A stretch of 64,000 nucleotides of DNA, taken from assembly GCF_001047135.2 (NCBI RefSeq), contig NZ_DF968079.1:16007-80006 (forward strand), in the 5' to 3' direction. This DNA is from Fructobacillus tropaeoli (GTDB lineage Bacteria; Bacillota; Bacilli; Lactobacillales; Lactobacillaceae). Made by a program: the position numbers and the translations under genes. The notes beneath the pieces were generated by a model, which ran no database searches, was not told the DNA's origin, and saw only the letters and a program-made list of their open reading frames with translations. How positions within the stretch are numbered: the stretch's first letter is position 1; the number at the start of each line of letters is the position of its first letter. Below are positions 32,477 through 42,592 of the stretch, piece by piece.

Positions 32477-33895
32477 TTAGATTGTTTCAACAGAAACGTT
32501 GTTAGCTGACTTTGCCATGTCGATTGGGGCAACAGTCACAACAACAATCTTGTCACCAGCAGCTGCCAAACCTTGAGCTTGAGCAACTTCCTTGGCCTTG
32601 GCAACCAAGTCATCAACAGACTTTGGTGTGTCAGCCAAGATAGGCAAGATTCCGTTGTTCAAAGTCAATCCACGTTGTACGCGTTCTGACTTTGTCAAAG
32701 CAATTGTCATTGCAGTAGGACGGTGCTTTGAAACCATACGTGCGGCGTAACCAGTTTCAGTCAAGACAACAACGGCCTTAGCTTCAACTGAGTCTGACAA
32801 GCGAGCAGCTGCTGAGGCAACTGATTCAACATCATCATCACCGTAGAAAGTGTCAGCATGACGGCTGTACAATGACAAAGCTGATTCAGCCTTTTCATCA
32901 AGAGCGGCCATCATAGCAACAGCTTCAACTGGGTAGTCACCGTTAGCTGATTCACCAGAAAGCATTGTTGCATCAGTACCATCAAAGACAGCGTTGGCAA
33001 CATCAGAAGCTTCGGCACGTGTAGGACGTGGGTTTTCTTCCATTGAGTCAAGCATTTGAGTGGCAGTGATAACTGGCAATCCCAAAACGTTCATCTTGTC
33101 GATCATTTCCTTTTGGATCAAAGGCACGTTTTCGGCAGGGATTTCAACACCCATGTCGCCACGTGGAACCATCAAACCATCAGAAACTTCCAAGATAGCA
33201 TCCAAGTTGTCGATACCTTCTTGTGATTCGATCTTAGGGATGATTTGAACGTGTTCCATGTTCTTTTCCTTCAACAAGGCACGGATATCCAAAACATCTT
33301 CAGGCTTACGAACGAATGAAGCAGCGATATAGTTGATTTCATGGTCCAAACCGAAACGAATGTCATCAGCATCCTTTTCAGTGATACCAGGCAAGTTGAT
33401 TGAAACACCAGGGGCGTTAACACCCTTACGTGATCCCAACAAACCGTTGTTTTCAGCCTTAACAACCAATTCCTTGTTTGCTTCGTCCTTTTCAGTGACA
33501 GTAGTAGCTAACAAACCATCATCAAAGAGCACTTGTCCGCCAACCTTAACGTCGTCAAACAATCCAGGATAAGTAACTGCAATCTTTTCCTTTGTTCCTT
33601 CGATGCTGTCGTCCATTGAGATACGGAATACATCGCCAGTTGAGAATTGAATCTTACCGTCAGCTTGCTTAGTAGTACGGATTTCCGCACCCTTTGTATC
33701 AAGCAAACGACCAACAGTCTTACCAGTAATCTTTTCGGCTTCTGCAACTGCTTGCATACGGCCCAAATGTTCTTCGTGATCACCGTGTGAGAAGTTGAAA
33801 CGGAATACGTTAGCACCTGCTTCAATTAACTTCACAATTGTGTCTACATCAGTTGATGATGGACCAAGTGTTGAGACGATCTTCGTCTTTTTCAT
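32477..33895 (-). CDS. pyk: Pyruvate kinase
   Basis: A 472-residue glycolytic enzyme making pyruvate and ATP. MKKTKIVSTLGPSS, NFSHGDHEEH, the GLMVPRGDMGVEIP segment and the TATQMLDSMEENPRPTRAEASDVANAV signature (given in two parts: ITATQML and RPTRAEASDV) are clear. The extra C-terminal PEP-utiliser domain of Bacillus is absent. The start at 33895 follows AAAGGAGC; a long upstream frame lacks support. It lies after dnaE rather than pfkA, unlike many lactobacilli. Confidence 0.97.
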   Translation of the reverse strand: MKKTKIVSTLGPSSTDVDTIVKLIEAGANVFRFNFSHGDHEEHLGRMQAVAEAEKITGKTVGRLLDTKGAEIRTTKQADGKIQFSTGDVFRISMDDSIEGTKEKIAVTYPGLFDDVKVGGQVLFDDGLLATTVTEKDEANKELVVKAENNGLLGSRKGVNAPGVSINLPGITEKDADDIRFGLDHEINYIAASFVRKPEDVLDIRALLKEKNMEHVQIIPKIESQEGIDNLDAILEVSDGLMVPRGDMGVEIPAENVPLIQKEMIDKMNVLGLPVITATQMLDSMEENPRPTRAEASDVANAVFDGTDATMLSGESANGDYPVEAVAMMAALDEKAESALSLYSRHADTFYGDDDVESVASAAARLSDSVEAKAVVVLTETGYAARMVSKHRPTAMTIALTKSERVQRGLTLNNGILPILADTPKSVDDLVAKAKEVAQAQGLAAAGDKIVVVTVAPIDMAKSANNVSVETI

Positions 33896-33990
33896 GGGTA
33901 AATAGCTCCTTTGATATCTTGGTGAGTTGCCTACAAACAACTTCCTTTTCATATTGTAATACACTCTATAACCAATTCACAAGACACAAT

Positions 33991-36900
33991 TTAGTCTTTT
34001 TGTCGGAAAACGACATTTTTACTAGATAAAACCTGTTCTAATGCCCGTTTTAACTGTTCTGGTCCGGCTAAATTGTAAGATTGTGGTAACATTCGCCTGA
34101 TTTTTGTCTTCGGCCAATACAAAATCACCGGGTATTCACCTGGATTTTGCTGCATCACTCGCCAAAGCTGATTTTTAATCGGCTCCTGATCATGGCCTTC
34201 ATCTAAACGTAAAAACCAAGTGCCTGACTGAGCAGCCTTTAATGTTGATGCCGCCTCTTGATGAACCGGATGCTTTTTATCCAAATCAGCTTGGAAGCTT
34301 TGGCTTTGACTCGCATCCACAGCGTCAACGAAGTTTCCAATAACAGACAGCCCCTGACGGACCTCCGTTTTGCCACCTACCCGCACTAAGCGTCCAACCT
34401 TTAAGGTCGATTTTACTTTGTCATAGATTTTGGGGAAGATGGTGACGTCCACACTGCCAGTCATGTCCGTTAAATTAACAAAAGCCATATCGTCACCCCG
34501 CTTCGTCTGGATGACTTTGACATTTTTAACGAGGCCTAAAACTTTGACGTTCTGCCCAGCAACTAAATTAACCAGGGCCGTCACAGATCCCCGGTCGTAA
34601 TCGGCCTGAAAAGCCTCAGTTGGATGACCCGATAAATTAAAGCCAAGGGCCTCTTTTTCCGTTTGCAATCGCTCTACTAACGGTAAATCAGCTAATTTCT
34701 TGATTTTCGTCTCTGACAAGACCAAGTCACCGAAGCTAACTGCATTAATTAAATCCGGCAAATTAGCTAAGAGTTCTGCTCGGTTATAGCCAAAATGATC
34801 AAGCGCTCCGGCATAAGTGAGCTGATTGAAAAACTTTTCATCTTGGAATTTTTCAGGCAAAGCCTTGACGAGGTCTTGCAGACTGGCAAAGCGCCCAATC
34901 TGGTTGCGACTGTCCAGCAAAGCCGTCACAAAGGCCGTCTGTAAGCCATTAATATTGCCCAAGCCCATGACCAAGGCACCATCTTGAATAGACCAATCCC
35001 TAGTAGAGGTATTGACATTTGGCGGCAAGACCTTCAAGCCGAGTTTCTTGACCTCGGCCAAGTAGGTTTGCGCCTTTTCGACACCACCTTGATGAGCATT
35101 CAAAATCGCTGTATAAAAGGCCAATGGATAATGAGCCTTCATGTAAGCTAACTGGAATGATAACTGGCTATAGGCAACCGCATGCGATTTATTAAAACCG
35201 TAATTGGCAAACTGATCGATATAGGCGAACAGTCTTTCCGCTTCGTCAAGCCGGTGGCCTTTTTTTTGCGCTCCCGTTATAAAAGCAGACTTGGCAGAAG
35301 CCATCTGATCAAGCTTTTTCTTAGACATCGCCGACCGCAGAAAATCAGCCTGCGCCAACGAAAAGCCAGCATAAACCGCCGCCACCTGCATCACTTGCTC
35401 CTGGTAAACCAGGATGCCATAGGTCGGTGACAGGATTTGGTCAACGACAGGGTCAATAGTCGGCACAGGTTCTTGTTTCAAACGCCGCTTAATAAAGGGG
35501 TCGATATGTTGACTAGGCCCTGGTCGGTAAAGAGCCGTAGCCGCCACAATCAAATGAAAGTCGTCCACTTCAAGTCGCTTTAGGACATTCTTCATACCAG
35601 CCGATTCAAACTGGAAAATACCCGTTGTATTCCCGTTGGCAAACAGTTGCAACGTTTCTTTATCCTGAAAGTCAATTTTTTTAATATCAAAATCAGCCGG
35701 CAACTCGTCTTTGGCCAAGGCGATTGTTTGCGCCAAGATTTTCAAGTTTGTCAGGCCCAAAATATCAATCTTTAATAGGCCAAGTTCTTCAACCGGCCCC
35801 TTTTCAACCTGGGTCAGCAAGTAGCCATCGTTACCAACTTGAACTGGTAACGTATCGACTAACGGTTGGTCTGAAAGAACCACACCGGCAGCATGGGTTG
35901 AATAATTGCGGGGTAAGTTTTCAATGGCCAAAGCCGTTTTTATCAACAATTGGCCAAAGTCCAAGTCATAAATCGCTTGCTTAAGCTTTTGGTCAGGCGC
36001 CTCCCAGGCTTCTTTCAGCGGTACCTTACGGCCGTTCTTACCGGCTGGCACCCCTTCTGAAAGTCGTTTTTGCGCCTTGGAATCGAGGCCGAAGACACGG
36101 GCGGTATCACGCAAGGCCTGTTTAGCAGCCAGAGTACCAAAGGTAATAATCTGCGCAAAGGATTCCTGACCGTACTTATCATGGAGGTAGGCCAGAATTT
36201 CATCACGACGATCATCCGGCCAATCGATATCAATATCGGGCATCGATGCTCGCTCAGGATTTAAGAACCGCTCGAATAGCAATCCTTCGGCTAGAGGATC
36301 AACGTTTGTAATCCCTAATGTATAGGCCACCAACGAACCCGCAGCCGAACCACGGCCGGACCCCGTTTGGACATGATGGTCTCTGGCGTACTTAACAATG
36401 TCCCAAACGATCAAGAAATAATCAGCAAAACCCAGCCGCGCGATAACATCCAACTCATGGTTCAGCCGGTCCTGATAATTTTGAAAGTGGTCCTCATGAC
36501 CCGTTAACCGCCTCTTCAAGCCTGCATTAGCCAACTGGGTCAGGTAAGTTTTGGAATCCAAACCAGAATCTTGCTGAAAAACAGGCAAGGCCGGCGACTT
36601 AAACGCCAAATCAACGTTAGCCTCTTCAATCAGGGCCTCGTTATTCTGGTAAGCGCCACGCAAGGCCGCGCTTTTTTGATACGATTCAGCAATTTCCGCC
36701 AGTGACCGTAAGTAGTAAGCCCCTTTTTCGCGCGCTAAAAGCTCTAAATCTTCTAGTTGGGTCCCCTGATCGATTGCCCGCAAAACCTGGGCAAAGAAAG
36801 CATCATCCTCGTTTAAGTAGTCGACCTGGTCCCAAGCCATTAAACGGATTTGATGGGCTGTGGCATAAGCAACCAAGAGATCTTGATGATGACTTGACAT

Positions 36901-37392
36901 TAAGGGATTAATGCCCAAGTAAAAATCAGCACCATCAACCTTGTCGGCTAATTGGTCCAAATAATTTTTAGCCCCTGAATCTTCAGCAACAATCAGCTGC
37001 CCCAATTCTGATTTTGGTGACAAAGTCAAAGAAAGCCCATCAAGGTGACCAGCCAAATCAGTAAATTGAAGCGCCTGGTCAGGGTCCGCCATCTTTTTGG
37101 AAGACAAATAAACCAAGTTTTGATAGCCAACCTGATTTTTAGCGGTCAATAAAACCGGAAAAGCCGTCGCCACGTTCACCAGGCCATTCACTTGCAAAAC
37201 AAGCGAAAAGACCGGTTTGATGCCAGCCTTTTTTGCTGCCTTGTAAAAGGCAACCACGCTGTAAAGCACGTTTTCTTCCGCCAAAGAGACCGCTTGATAA
37301 CCCCGGCCTTTGGCGACTTGAATGATTTCTTCTACTGAGTTAGGACCTTGCAAAAGCGAATAAGCGCTTTTTTGTTGTAATGGTGCGTACAT
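33991..37392 (-). CDS. dnaE: DNA polymerase III subunit alpha (DnaE)
   Basis: An 1133-residue replicative polymerase of the DnaE type. The N-terminal PHP domain starts at residue 1 (PLQQKSAYSLLQG). The catalytic Asp residues lie in MPDIDIDWPDDRR, with GSGRGSAAGSLVAY just before it; YQEQVMQVA and the helix-hairpin-helix near residue 760 follow. An OB fold (KVLGLVKNVKVIQTKRGDDMAF) lies near residue 960. In Firmicutes DnaE extends primers alongside PolC. Length fits the short Lactobacillales form. The PHP metal ligands look partly lost (YSLLQG where others have HSxYS). Confidence 0.95.
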   Translation of the reverse strand: MYAPLQQKSAYSLLQGPNSVEEIIQVAKGRGYQAVSLAEENVLYSVVAFYKAAKKAGIKPVFSLVLQVNGLVNVATAFPVLLTAKNQVGYQNLVYLSSKKMADPDQALQFTDLAGHLDGLSLTLSPKSELGQLIVAEDSGAKNYLDQLADKVDGADFYLGINPLMSSHHQDLLVAYATAHQIRLMAWDQVDYLNEDDAFFAQVLRAIDQGTQLEDLELLAREKGAYYLRSLAEIAESYQKSAALRGAYQNNEALIEEANVDLAFKSPALPVFQQDSGLDSKTYLTQLANAGLKRRLTGHEDHFQNYQDRLNHELDVIARLGFADYFLIVWDIVKYARDHHVQTGSGRGSAAGSLVAYTLGITNVDPLAEGLLFERFLNPERASMPDIDIDWPDDRRDEILAYLHDKYGQESFAQIITFGTLAAKQALRDTARVFGLDSKAQKRLSEGVPAGKNGRKVPLKEAWEAPDQKLKQAIYDLDFGQLLIKTALAIENLPRNYSTHAAGVVLSDQPLVDTLPVQVGNDGYLLTQVEKGPVEELGLLKIDILGLTNLKILAQTIALAKDELPADFDIKKIDFQDKETLQLFANGNTTGIFQFESAGMKNVLKRLEVDDFHLIVAATALYRPGPSQHIDPFIKRRLKQEPVPTIDPVVDQILSPTYGILVYQEQVMQVAAVYAGFSLAQADFLRSAMSKKKLDQMASAKSAFITGAQKKGHRLDEAERLFAYIDQFANYGFNKSHAVAYSQLSFQLAYMKAHYPLAFYTAILNAHQGGVEKAQTYLAEVKKLGLKVLPPNVNTSTRDWSIQDGALVMGLGNINGLQTAFVTALLDSRNQIGRFASLQDLVKALPEKFQDEKFFNQLTYAGALDHFGYNRAELLANLPDLINAVSFGDLVLSETKIKKLADLPLVERLQTEKEALGFNLSGHPTEAFQADYDRGSVTALVNLVAGQNVKVLGLVKNVKVIQTKRGDDMAFVNLTDMTGSVDVTIFPKIYDKVKSTLKVGRLVRVGGKTEVRQGLSVIGNFVDAVDASQSQSFQADLDKKHPVHQEAASTLKAAQSGTWFLRLDEGHDQEPIKNQLWRVMQQNPGEYPVILYWPKTKIRRMLPQSYNLAGPEQLKRALEQVLSSKNVVFRQKD

Positions 37393-37552
37393 AAAGTCCT
37401 CCTCAACAGTGTCAATAGTCTAAAAACATTATACCGAAAATTTGTTTGCCTAGCTGAAAAATTCCAAGGATAGCCCCCTTCCCCTTTTGACTACTTTGCT
37501 TTTTTAACCAACACTTATCCGAAATTGTCGCCCTTAAATTAGACAAATTCTC

Positions 37553-37580
37553 TTGCGAATTTATAAGAGGGGCGTATCAT
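37553..37580 (+). promoter_or_regulatory. Promoter of the DUF2929 gene
   Basis: TTGCGA (37553-37558), a 16-base spacer and TATCAT (37575-37580), 30 bases before the start codon. Confidence 0.6.
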
Positions 37581-37609
37581 AGTGGGTAAATAATAAAGGA
37601 AGTGGAAAC

Positions 37610-37807
37610 ATGCGCTATATTACTGCCGCCTTCTGGTGTGCACTGTTTGGTGAAGTTCTTGGTTACTTGGTCGGACAAATGACCGGCGTAACTTTCAACC
37701 CAGGTTTGACAGCTCTCGTAACGATTATCGTTGGTGAAGCTGCCCTCATCTTGGTCCCTGCCTTGTCAGATTCTGCAGAAGCAGAAAAGGCAGACAGCCA
37801 AGCCTAA
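37610..37807 (+). CDS. Small membrane protein, DUF2929 family
   Basis: A 65-residue protein with two hydrophobic segments (about residues 5-25 and 33-52) and an acidic tail. The AAFWCALFGEVLGYL start and GEAALIL pattern match the DUF2929 family of small two-pass membrane proteins. Function is unknown. It has its own promoter, an AAAGGAAG ribosome site and a terminator, so it is a single-gene unit. Confidence 0.75.
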   Translation: MRYITAAFWCALFGEVLGYLVGQMTGVTFNPGLTALVTIIVGEAALILVPALSDSAEAEKADSQA

Positions 37808-37826
37808 AACACCAACAGCTTGCTTT

Positions 37827-37858
37827 AAAAAAGACTAGGAAAATTCCTAGTCTTTTTT
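37827..37858. terminator. Bidirectional terminator between DUF2929 gene and pepT
   Basis: AAAAAAGACTAGGA and its complement form a near-perfect palindrome with a four-base loop, serving the two convergent genes. Confidence 0.92.
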
Positions 37859-37899
37859 GTTGCCATTAATTTTGATATTAGCAGGCTAAATTAAGTATC

Positions 37900-39141
37900 T
37901 TACTTTGACCCTGCTGCCTTTGTCAGGATACCCAACAAAACGTCAGTTGCCTGTTCCATCACCTGCTTGGACACGAATTCGTAGCGACCGTGCATGTTTT
38001 CACCACCGGCAAAAAGATTTGGCGTTGGCAAACCTAAGAAGGTAATCTTTGATCCATCCGTTCCGCCTCGAGCTGGTTGTGTATCCGGCTCGATACCCAA
38101 ATCCGTCATAGCTTCATTGGCATATTGAACAACTTCTTGGTGATCCTTCAAAACATCACCCATGTTGTAATATTGGTCTTTCAGGGTCAAGGCCACACGG
38201 TCTTTTTGCAAGTCTTGATTGAGTTGGTCGACGATTTGGACCATCGTTTTCTTACGATTTTCAAACTTTTCCCGATCGTGATCACGGATAATGTAAGTTA
38301 ACGTAGCTTCTTCTGGCGTTCCTGCCATATCAATCAAATGATAGAAACCTTCACGCCCCTCTGTCTTTTCAGGCCGGTCATGCTCAGGCAATGCGTTATG
38401 AAAATCAATCCCAACTTGGATGGCATTAACCATCGCACCCTTGGCGGTACCAGGGTGAACGTTTTGGCCGGTAATCACAATCTCAGCCTGGGCAGCGTTG
38501 AAGGTTTCCCACTCCAGTTCGCCCAATGGGCCACCATCAACCGTGTAGGCAAAATCAGCATCAAAGGCAGCGACATCAAAATGATTAGCGCCGATACCGA
38601 TTTCCTCATCCGGACCAAAGGCAAAGCGAACGGGACCGTGCTTTACTTCTGGGTGGGCCAACAAATATTCGGCCAAGGCGATGATTTCAGCCACGCCTGA
38701 TTTGTCATCAGAACCAAGCAAGGTGGTTCCATCCGTTGTAATTAAATCATGGCCTTGATAGTTCTTAAGATGTGGGAAAACTGCTGGGTCCAACTTATAG
38801 CCAGACGTTCCCAATTCCAAAACAGAGTGCCCGTCGTAGTTATCAACCTCTTGTGGGTTCACATGCTCGCTTTCAAAATCAGCCGTATCGACGTGAGAAA
38901 TAAAGCCAATTTTGGTTCCCTGACGATCTGGCAAATTTGAAGGCAATTCAGCAAAGAGATAACCATCCTTCATCGTGCGGACGTTTTCCAAGCCGATTTC
39001 CTTTAACTCAACGGCCAAATCCTTTAAAAACTGAACTTCTTTTGATGATGATGGAATCGTCTGACTCTCTTCATCAGACCGAGTATCAACTTTGACATAA
39101 CGTAAGAAACGAGACACTAACTGTGGGTACTTCTCAGACAT
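37900..39141 (-). CDS. pepT: Peptidase T (tripeptidase)
   Basis: A 413-residue M20 metallopeptidase that removes the N-terminal residue of tripeptides. The first metal ligand lies in [10 protein letters not shown], the bridging Asp in [13 protein letters not shown], the catalytic Glu pair in [10 protein letters not shown], and the substrate region in ARGGTDGS. Peptidase T supports amino-acid supply from casein-type peptides in lactic acid bacteria. Confidence 0.96.
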   Translation of the reverse strand: MSEKYPQLVSRFLRYVKVDTRSDEESQTIPSSSKEVQFLKDLAVELKEIGLENVRTMKDGYLFAELPSNLPDRQGTKIGFISHVDTADFESEHVNPQEVDNYDGHSVLELGTSGYKLDPAVFPHLKNYQGHDLITTDGTTLLGSDDKSGVAEIIALAEYLLAHPEVKHGPVRFAFGPDEEIGIGANHFDVAAFDADFAYTVDGGPLGELEWETFNAAQAEIVITGQNVHPGTAKGAMVNAIQVGIDFHNALPEHDRPEKTEGREGFYHLIDMAGTPEEATLTYIIRDHDREKFENRKKTMVQIVDQLNQDLQKDRVALTLKDQYYNMGDVLKDHQEVVQYANEAMTDLGIEPDTQPARGGTDGSKITFLGLPTPNLFAGGENMHGRYEFVSKQVMEQATDVLLGILTKAAGSK

Positions 39142-39167
39142 GCAAAACCTCCTGCTTGCAAACAGAC

Positions 39168-39956
39168 CTAAAAATAGGTGTAGGGATCAGTATTCTTCTG
39201 GCTAGCCGTCACCGGCAGTTGCCCAGCAAACCATTCTTGAACTTTTTTGGCCATTGGTTCTTTAGCCAAGGCTTCCATATGGTGGTCCGGGTCTAACACG
39301 GCAAAACCAGCAGCCAGTATATCATGACCAACATGGTAGTACAAATCAGCGGTCAAGTAAAGGTCAGCGCCAGCTTCTTGCGCCTTTTTCCAAAACTTAC
39401 CACCATCGCCACCTAGAACTGCCACCCGTTTGACGACTTTATTCGCATCGTTAGCAATCAAGCGCACAGCATCTACCTGACAAACGGCTTTGACCTGTTT
39501 AGCAAAATCAGCCATGGTCATAGCAATCTTTAACTCACCAATCCGCCCCATCCCGGGTTGGTCCCCTTCACCCGGTAGTAGCGGTATCTGATTTTCAATA
39601 CCAAATGCCTGGCACAACCAATCATTCAGACCGCCAGCAGCGGCATCCAAGTTGGTATGAGAGGCATAAATCACAATATTATTTTTAATCGCAAGTGCGT
39701 ACATCGCATTTTGCGGGTCCGACAAGTCAAGGTTCTTCGCAGGCCGAAACATGGCTTCATGATGAGCCCAGATAAAATCAGCCCCTAAATCGATAGCCTC
39801 TTGGACGACTTCTGGTCGCACATCCAACGTGGTCAGAACACGATGGATTTCTTGCTCTGGTTGGCCAATTTGTAATCCGGTTGGGTCGCCCGGTTCGGCT
39901 AGCGACTTTGGGGCAAAGGCCTCAATTTTTTCAATCAATTCACTTGCTTTGACCAT
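39168..39956 (-). CDS. NIF3-like dinuclear metal protein (YqfO type, short form)
   Basis: A 262-residue Nif3 family protein. Landmarks are [21 protein letters not shown], the metal-binding [26 protein letters not shown], and [26 protein letters not shown]. It lacks the PII-like insertion of the long Bacillus protein. Start at 39956 after AGGAGG. It overlaps trmK by 17 bases; this trmK-nif3 pair is widely conserved in Firmicutes. The biochemical role is not settled. Confidence 0.92.
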   Translation of the reverse strand: MVKASELIEKIEAFAPKSLAEPGDPTGLQIGQPEQEIHRVLTTLDVRPEVVQEAIDLGADFIWAHHEAMFRPAKNLDLSDPQNAMYALAIKNNIVIYASHTNLDAAAGGLNDWLCQAFGIENQIPLLPGEGDQPGMGRIGELKIAMTMADFAKQVKAVCQVDAVRLIANDANKVVKRVAVLGGDGGKFWKKAQEAGADLYLTADLYYHVGHDILAAGFAVLDPDHHMEALAKEPMAKKVQEWFAGQLPVTASQKNTDPYTYF

Positions 39957-40641
39957 CAAAAACCTCCTGGTTAATAAAGTTCAGCTTTTCTTGTAAGTTC
40001 ACGTACTTTTTGCTGCCCTTTTGTTGGGCACTTTCCAATCGTGATAAGACTTCAGCTGCTCGATTACGTTCCTGTTCCCACTTGGCCAAGAAAACTGGGT
40101 CTTTTGCCTGAAGGAGCTTTGGACCAAAGGTCCACTCAGCCCTGGTCAGCTCCTGTTGACCAGGAACGGCCACGATAATTTCATAGCGATGGTGCCCTTC
40201 TTGCACAATTTTTTCTTGATCAATTCGGTACCCATTTTTACTTAGCCAAAGTCGAACCGCCGCTTGATCGGTGTTTGGCTGCAAAATTAACTGGTTAAAC
40301 GGCCCTTTATTTTGACCAGCAGCCAAAATTTTTTCAATCAACAAACCGCCCATTCCGGCAATCACGACCGTTTCGATTTGGTCATCCGGTTCAATCGCTG
40401 CTAAACCGTCCGCTAACCGACAAGTCACCCGGTCAGACAAACCATAAGTCGCCACCGTATGAATAGCGTTCTCGAGTGGCCCTTGGGCAACCTCGCCCAC
40501 CAAGGCAAACTCGCTCTTTTTTTCCAATAGCAGAGCCGCTGCTAAATAAGCATGGTCTGACCCAATATCAGCCACGCGCGCCTGATCATTCACCAAATCT
40601 TTTACTGCGGCTAACCGCGGGCTCAGTTTAATTGCTGTCAT
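39940..40641 (-). CDS. trmK: tRNA (adenine(22)-N1)-methyltransferase
   Basis: A 233-residue SAM-dependent methyltransferase. The SAM motif is VADIGSDHAYLA, followed by VVIAGMGGLLIEKIL and LILQPNTDQAAVRLWL, all family signatures. The C-terminal helical tail (NRAAEVLSRLESAQ) is the usual coiled-coil. The start at 40641 follows AGAAAGGA. Coupled with the Nif3-like gene. Confidence 0.93.
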   Translation of the reverse strand: MTAIKLSPRLAAVKDLVNDQARVADIGSDHAYLAAALLLEKKSEFALVGEVAQGPLENAIHTVATYGLSDRVTCRLADGLAAIEPDDQIETVVIAGMGGLLIEKILAAGQNKGPFNQLILQPNTDQAAVRLWLSKNGYRIDQEKIVQEGHHRYEIIVAVPGQQELTRAEWTFGPKLLQAKDPVFLAKWEQERNRAAEVLSRLESAQQKGSKKYVNLQEKLNFINQEVFDGQSK

Positions 40642-40698
40642 AAGCAATTCCTTTCTCAATTAAACAATTATTTCTTGTGTCAGCACAAGCTAACTAGC

Positions 40699-40727
40699 AA
40701 AAAGGAGCAACAAAGTTTTTGCGCTCC
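40699..40727 (-). terminator. Terminator between rnhB and trmK
   Basis: GGAGC (40723-40727) and GCTCC (40704-40708) on the minus strand, with an inner CAAA/TTTG pairing, followed by five Ts. Confidence 0.7.
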
Positions 40728-40735
40728 ATAAAAAA

Positions 40736-41500
40736 TCATGATAAAAGCTTTTTCACCGGTTCAAAAGTCAGCCTGTGGATCGGCGTTGGACCTAATTCCG
40801 CTAGACCCGAAAGGTGCTTAGCCGTCCCATAACCAGCATTATGAGCAAAGTCATAACCCGGATATTCTCGGTCATAGTCAGCCATCATTTGGTCACGGGT
40901 AACCTTAGCCAAAATACTGGCAGCACCAATCGAGTTTGAACGAGCATCCCCCTTAATCAGCGACTGCTGCGGCAAAGCCGTGTCAATCGTCATCGCATCC
41001 ACCAGTAAATAGTCGGCTTCTGGCTGTAATTGTTCGACTGCCTGCTTCATCGCTAACCGACTGGCTTGATAGATGTTAACCTCGTCAATCACTTGCGCAC
41101 TAACCACGCCAATGCCATAAGCAATAGCCTCGTCCTTAATCGCCTGAACATATTCCAATCGGTGTTTTTCACTCACCTGTTTTGAATCAATCACACCGTA
41201 CTGGTCAAAGTCCTTCGGTAAGATAACTGCCGCAGCCACAACCGGGCCCGCTAATGGTCCCCGGCCGACCTCATCAACACCGGCAATATTTTGGTAACCA
41301 GCTGCCCAAAGTGGCTCTTCTAAGGCAAAGCGCGACAAAAAAGCCGCCTTTTGCTCGGCTAATTTTTCCTGCCGTCGATCAAAAGCTAAAATGGCTGCCT
41401 GAACACCTTTTCGGTCATCCAACCGCCAAGTTGCCAAGCGTGAATCATCTGATGCAGCTTCTTTTAAAGCCGCTTTAATGCTCGCAATCGTTTCACTCAT
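40736..41500 (-). CDS. rnhB: Ribonuclease HII
   Basis: A 254-residue RNase HII that removes ribonucleotides from DNA. Catalytic residues appear in GVDEVGRGPLAGPVVAAAV (Asp-Glu), in LLVDAMTI (Asp) and in SIGAASILAKVTRD with a following Asp in MADYDREYPGYDF. The N-terminal 70 residues are an extension typical of Gram-positive RnhB. The start overlaps rbgA by eight bases. Confidence 0.95.
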   Translation of the reverse strand: MSETIASIKAALKEAASDDSRLATWRLDDRKGVQAAILAFDRRQEKLAEQKAAFLSRFALEEPLWAAGYQNIAGVDEVGRGPLAGPVVAAAVILPKDFDQYGVIDSKQVSEKHRLEYVQAIKDEAIAYGIGVVSAQVIDEVNIYQASRLAMKQAVEQLQPEADYLLVDAMTIDTALPQQSLIKGDARSNSIGAASILAKVTRDQMMADYDREYPGYDFAHNAGYGTAKHLSGLAELGPTPIHRLTFEPVKKLLS

Positions 41501-42341
41501 GAATTAAATCTAGGGTATACGTACCCAACTTTCCTTGACGTAGATCATTTAAAACACGGACCGCCGCCTTATCGTAATCGTCCTTGAAGCCCAACTTGGC
41601 CGTAATAGCTAAGAGAATATCGACATCAGACATTGTTGTAAAGGCATCATCAGCCAAGTGATAGCGGTCAATGATGGCTTGTGGCCGATAGTCCCGGAAG
41701 AAAGCAATCAAAGACAGCACAGCGTCATCTTTGGCGAAAAGCGTATCCTTCACCGCTCCACTCAAGGCCAAGCGGAGACCGATTTGTTGGTCTTCAAACT
41801 TAGGCCACAAGACCCCTGGGGAATCCAAAATTTCCAAACCTGCTGGCGTCTTGAGCCAAGCAATCTTCTTCGTGACGCCCGGCTTATTAGCCGTTGGTGC
41901 CACATTCTTTTGAACCAGGTGGTTGAGCAAAGTTGACTTACCAACGTTTGGAATCCCTGCGAGCATTGCTCGAATGGGACGGTTCTCAATTCCACGCTTT
42001 TCCTGAGCCTTGATTTTATCAGCCAAAACAGCCTTAGCCGCCTTCGTCATCGTTTGGGGGGTCTTCGGACTCCGTGTATCCAAGACGACAACACTCAGGC
42101 CTTCTTTTTCAAAGTGTTCCTTCCAAGCCTTGGTCTGTTTTGGATCGGCTAAATCAGCCTTGGTTAAAACTAACAGTCTTGGCTTATCACCAATCAATTT
42201 ATCCACTTCTGGATTACGTGATGACGCCGGTAAGCGGGCATCGACCAGTTCAAAAACGATGTCTACCAAGTTTAAGTTTTCGCGCATCAAGCGAAAGGCC
42301 TTGGCCATGTGGCCAGGGTACCATTGTATTAATTGTCCCAT
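41493..42341 (-). CDS. rbgA: Ribosome biogenesis GTPase YlqF/RbgA
   Basis: A 282-residue circularly permuted GTPase for late 50S assembly. Motifs occur in permuted order: G4 LTKADL, G1 [16 protein letters not shown]3 LDSPGVLWPKFED. The N-terminal WYPGHMAKAFR is the family start. It is coupled with rnhB, an arrangement conserved across Firmicutes. Confidence 0.96.
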   Translation of the reverse strand: MGQLIQWYPGHMAKAFRLMRENLNLVDIVFELVDARLPASSRNPEVDKLIGDKPRLLVLTKADLADPKQTKAWKEHFEKEGLSVVVLDTRSPKTPQTMTKAAKAVLADKIKAQEKRGIENRPIRAMLAGIPNVGKSTLLNHLVQKNVAPTANKPGVTKKIAWLKTPAGLEILDSPGVLWPKFEDQQIGLRLALSGAVKDTLFAKDDAVLSLIAFFRDYRPQAIIDRYHLADDAFTTMSDVDILLAITAKLGFKDDYDKAAVRVLNDLRQGKLGTYTLDLIHE

Positions 42342-42364
42342 GGACTTTCCTTCCTATCTTTCTC

Positions 42365-42592
42365 TTAGCGCGAAGCTTGGTATTCGGACCAAGCCTCATC
42401 AAAAATCGTCATCGACATTAAATAGCTCGCTGAACCTTCCAAGTAATTTGAAAGCTCGTCAAAGTCCGTCGACTGTTTTGGAAAACTTTGGTCTAAAAAG
42501 GCGTTGTTAGCAAATTGTTGAATCTCGGTTGCTGCAACCGGATTGCGGTTGGTCATTAACCAACCATAAAAAGTTCGTGACTTACTGGGCAC
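42365..42592 (-). CDS. YozE/UPF0346 family protein
   Basis: A 75-residue protein of the YozE family: FYGWLMTNRNP, FANNAFLDQSFPKQ and DFDELSNYLE all match. The family is a small helical, sterile-alpha-motif-like fold of unknown role, conserved in Firmicutes. The start is GTG with an AGAGGT site nine bases upstream, overlapping ypmS by 11 bases. Confidence 0.88.
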   Translation of the reverse strand: MPSKSRTFYGWLMTNRNPVAATEIQQFANNAFLDQSFPKQSTDFDELSNYLEGSASYLMSMTIFDEAWSEYQASR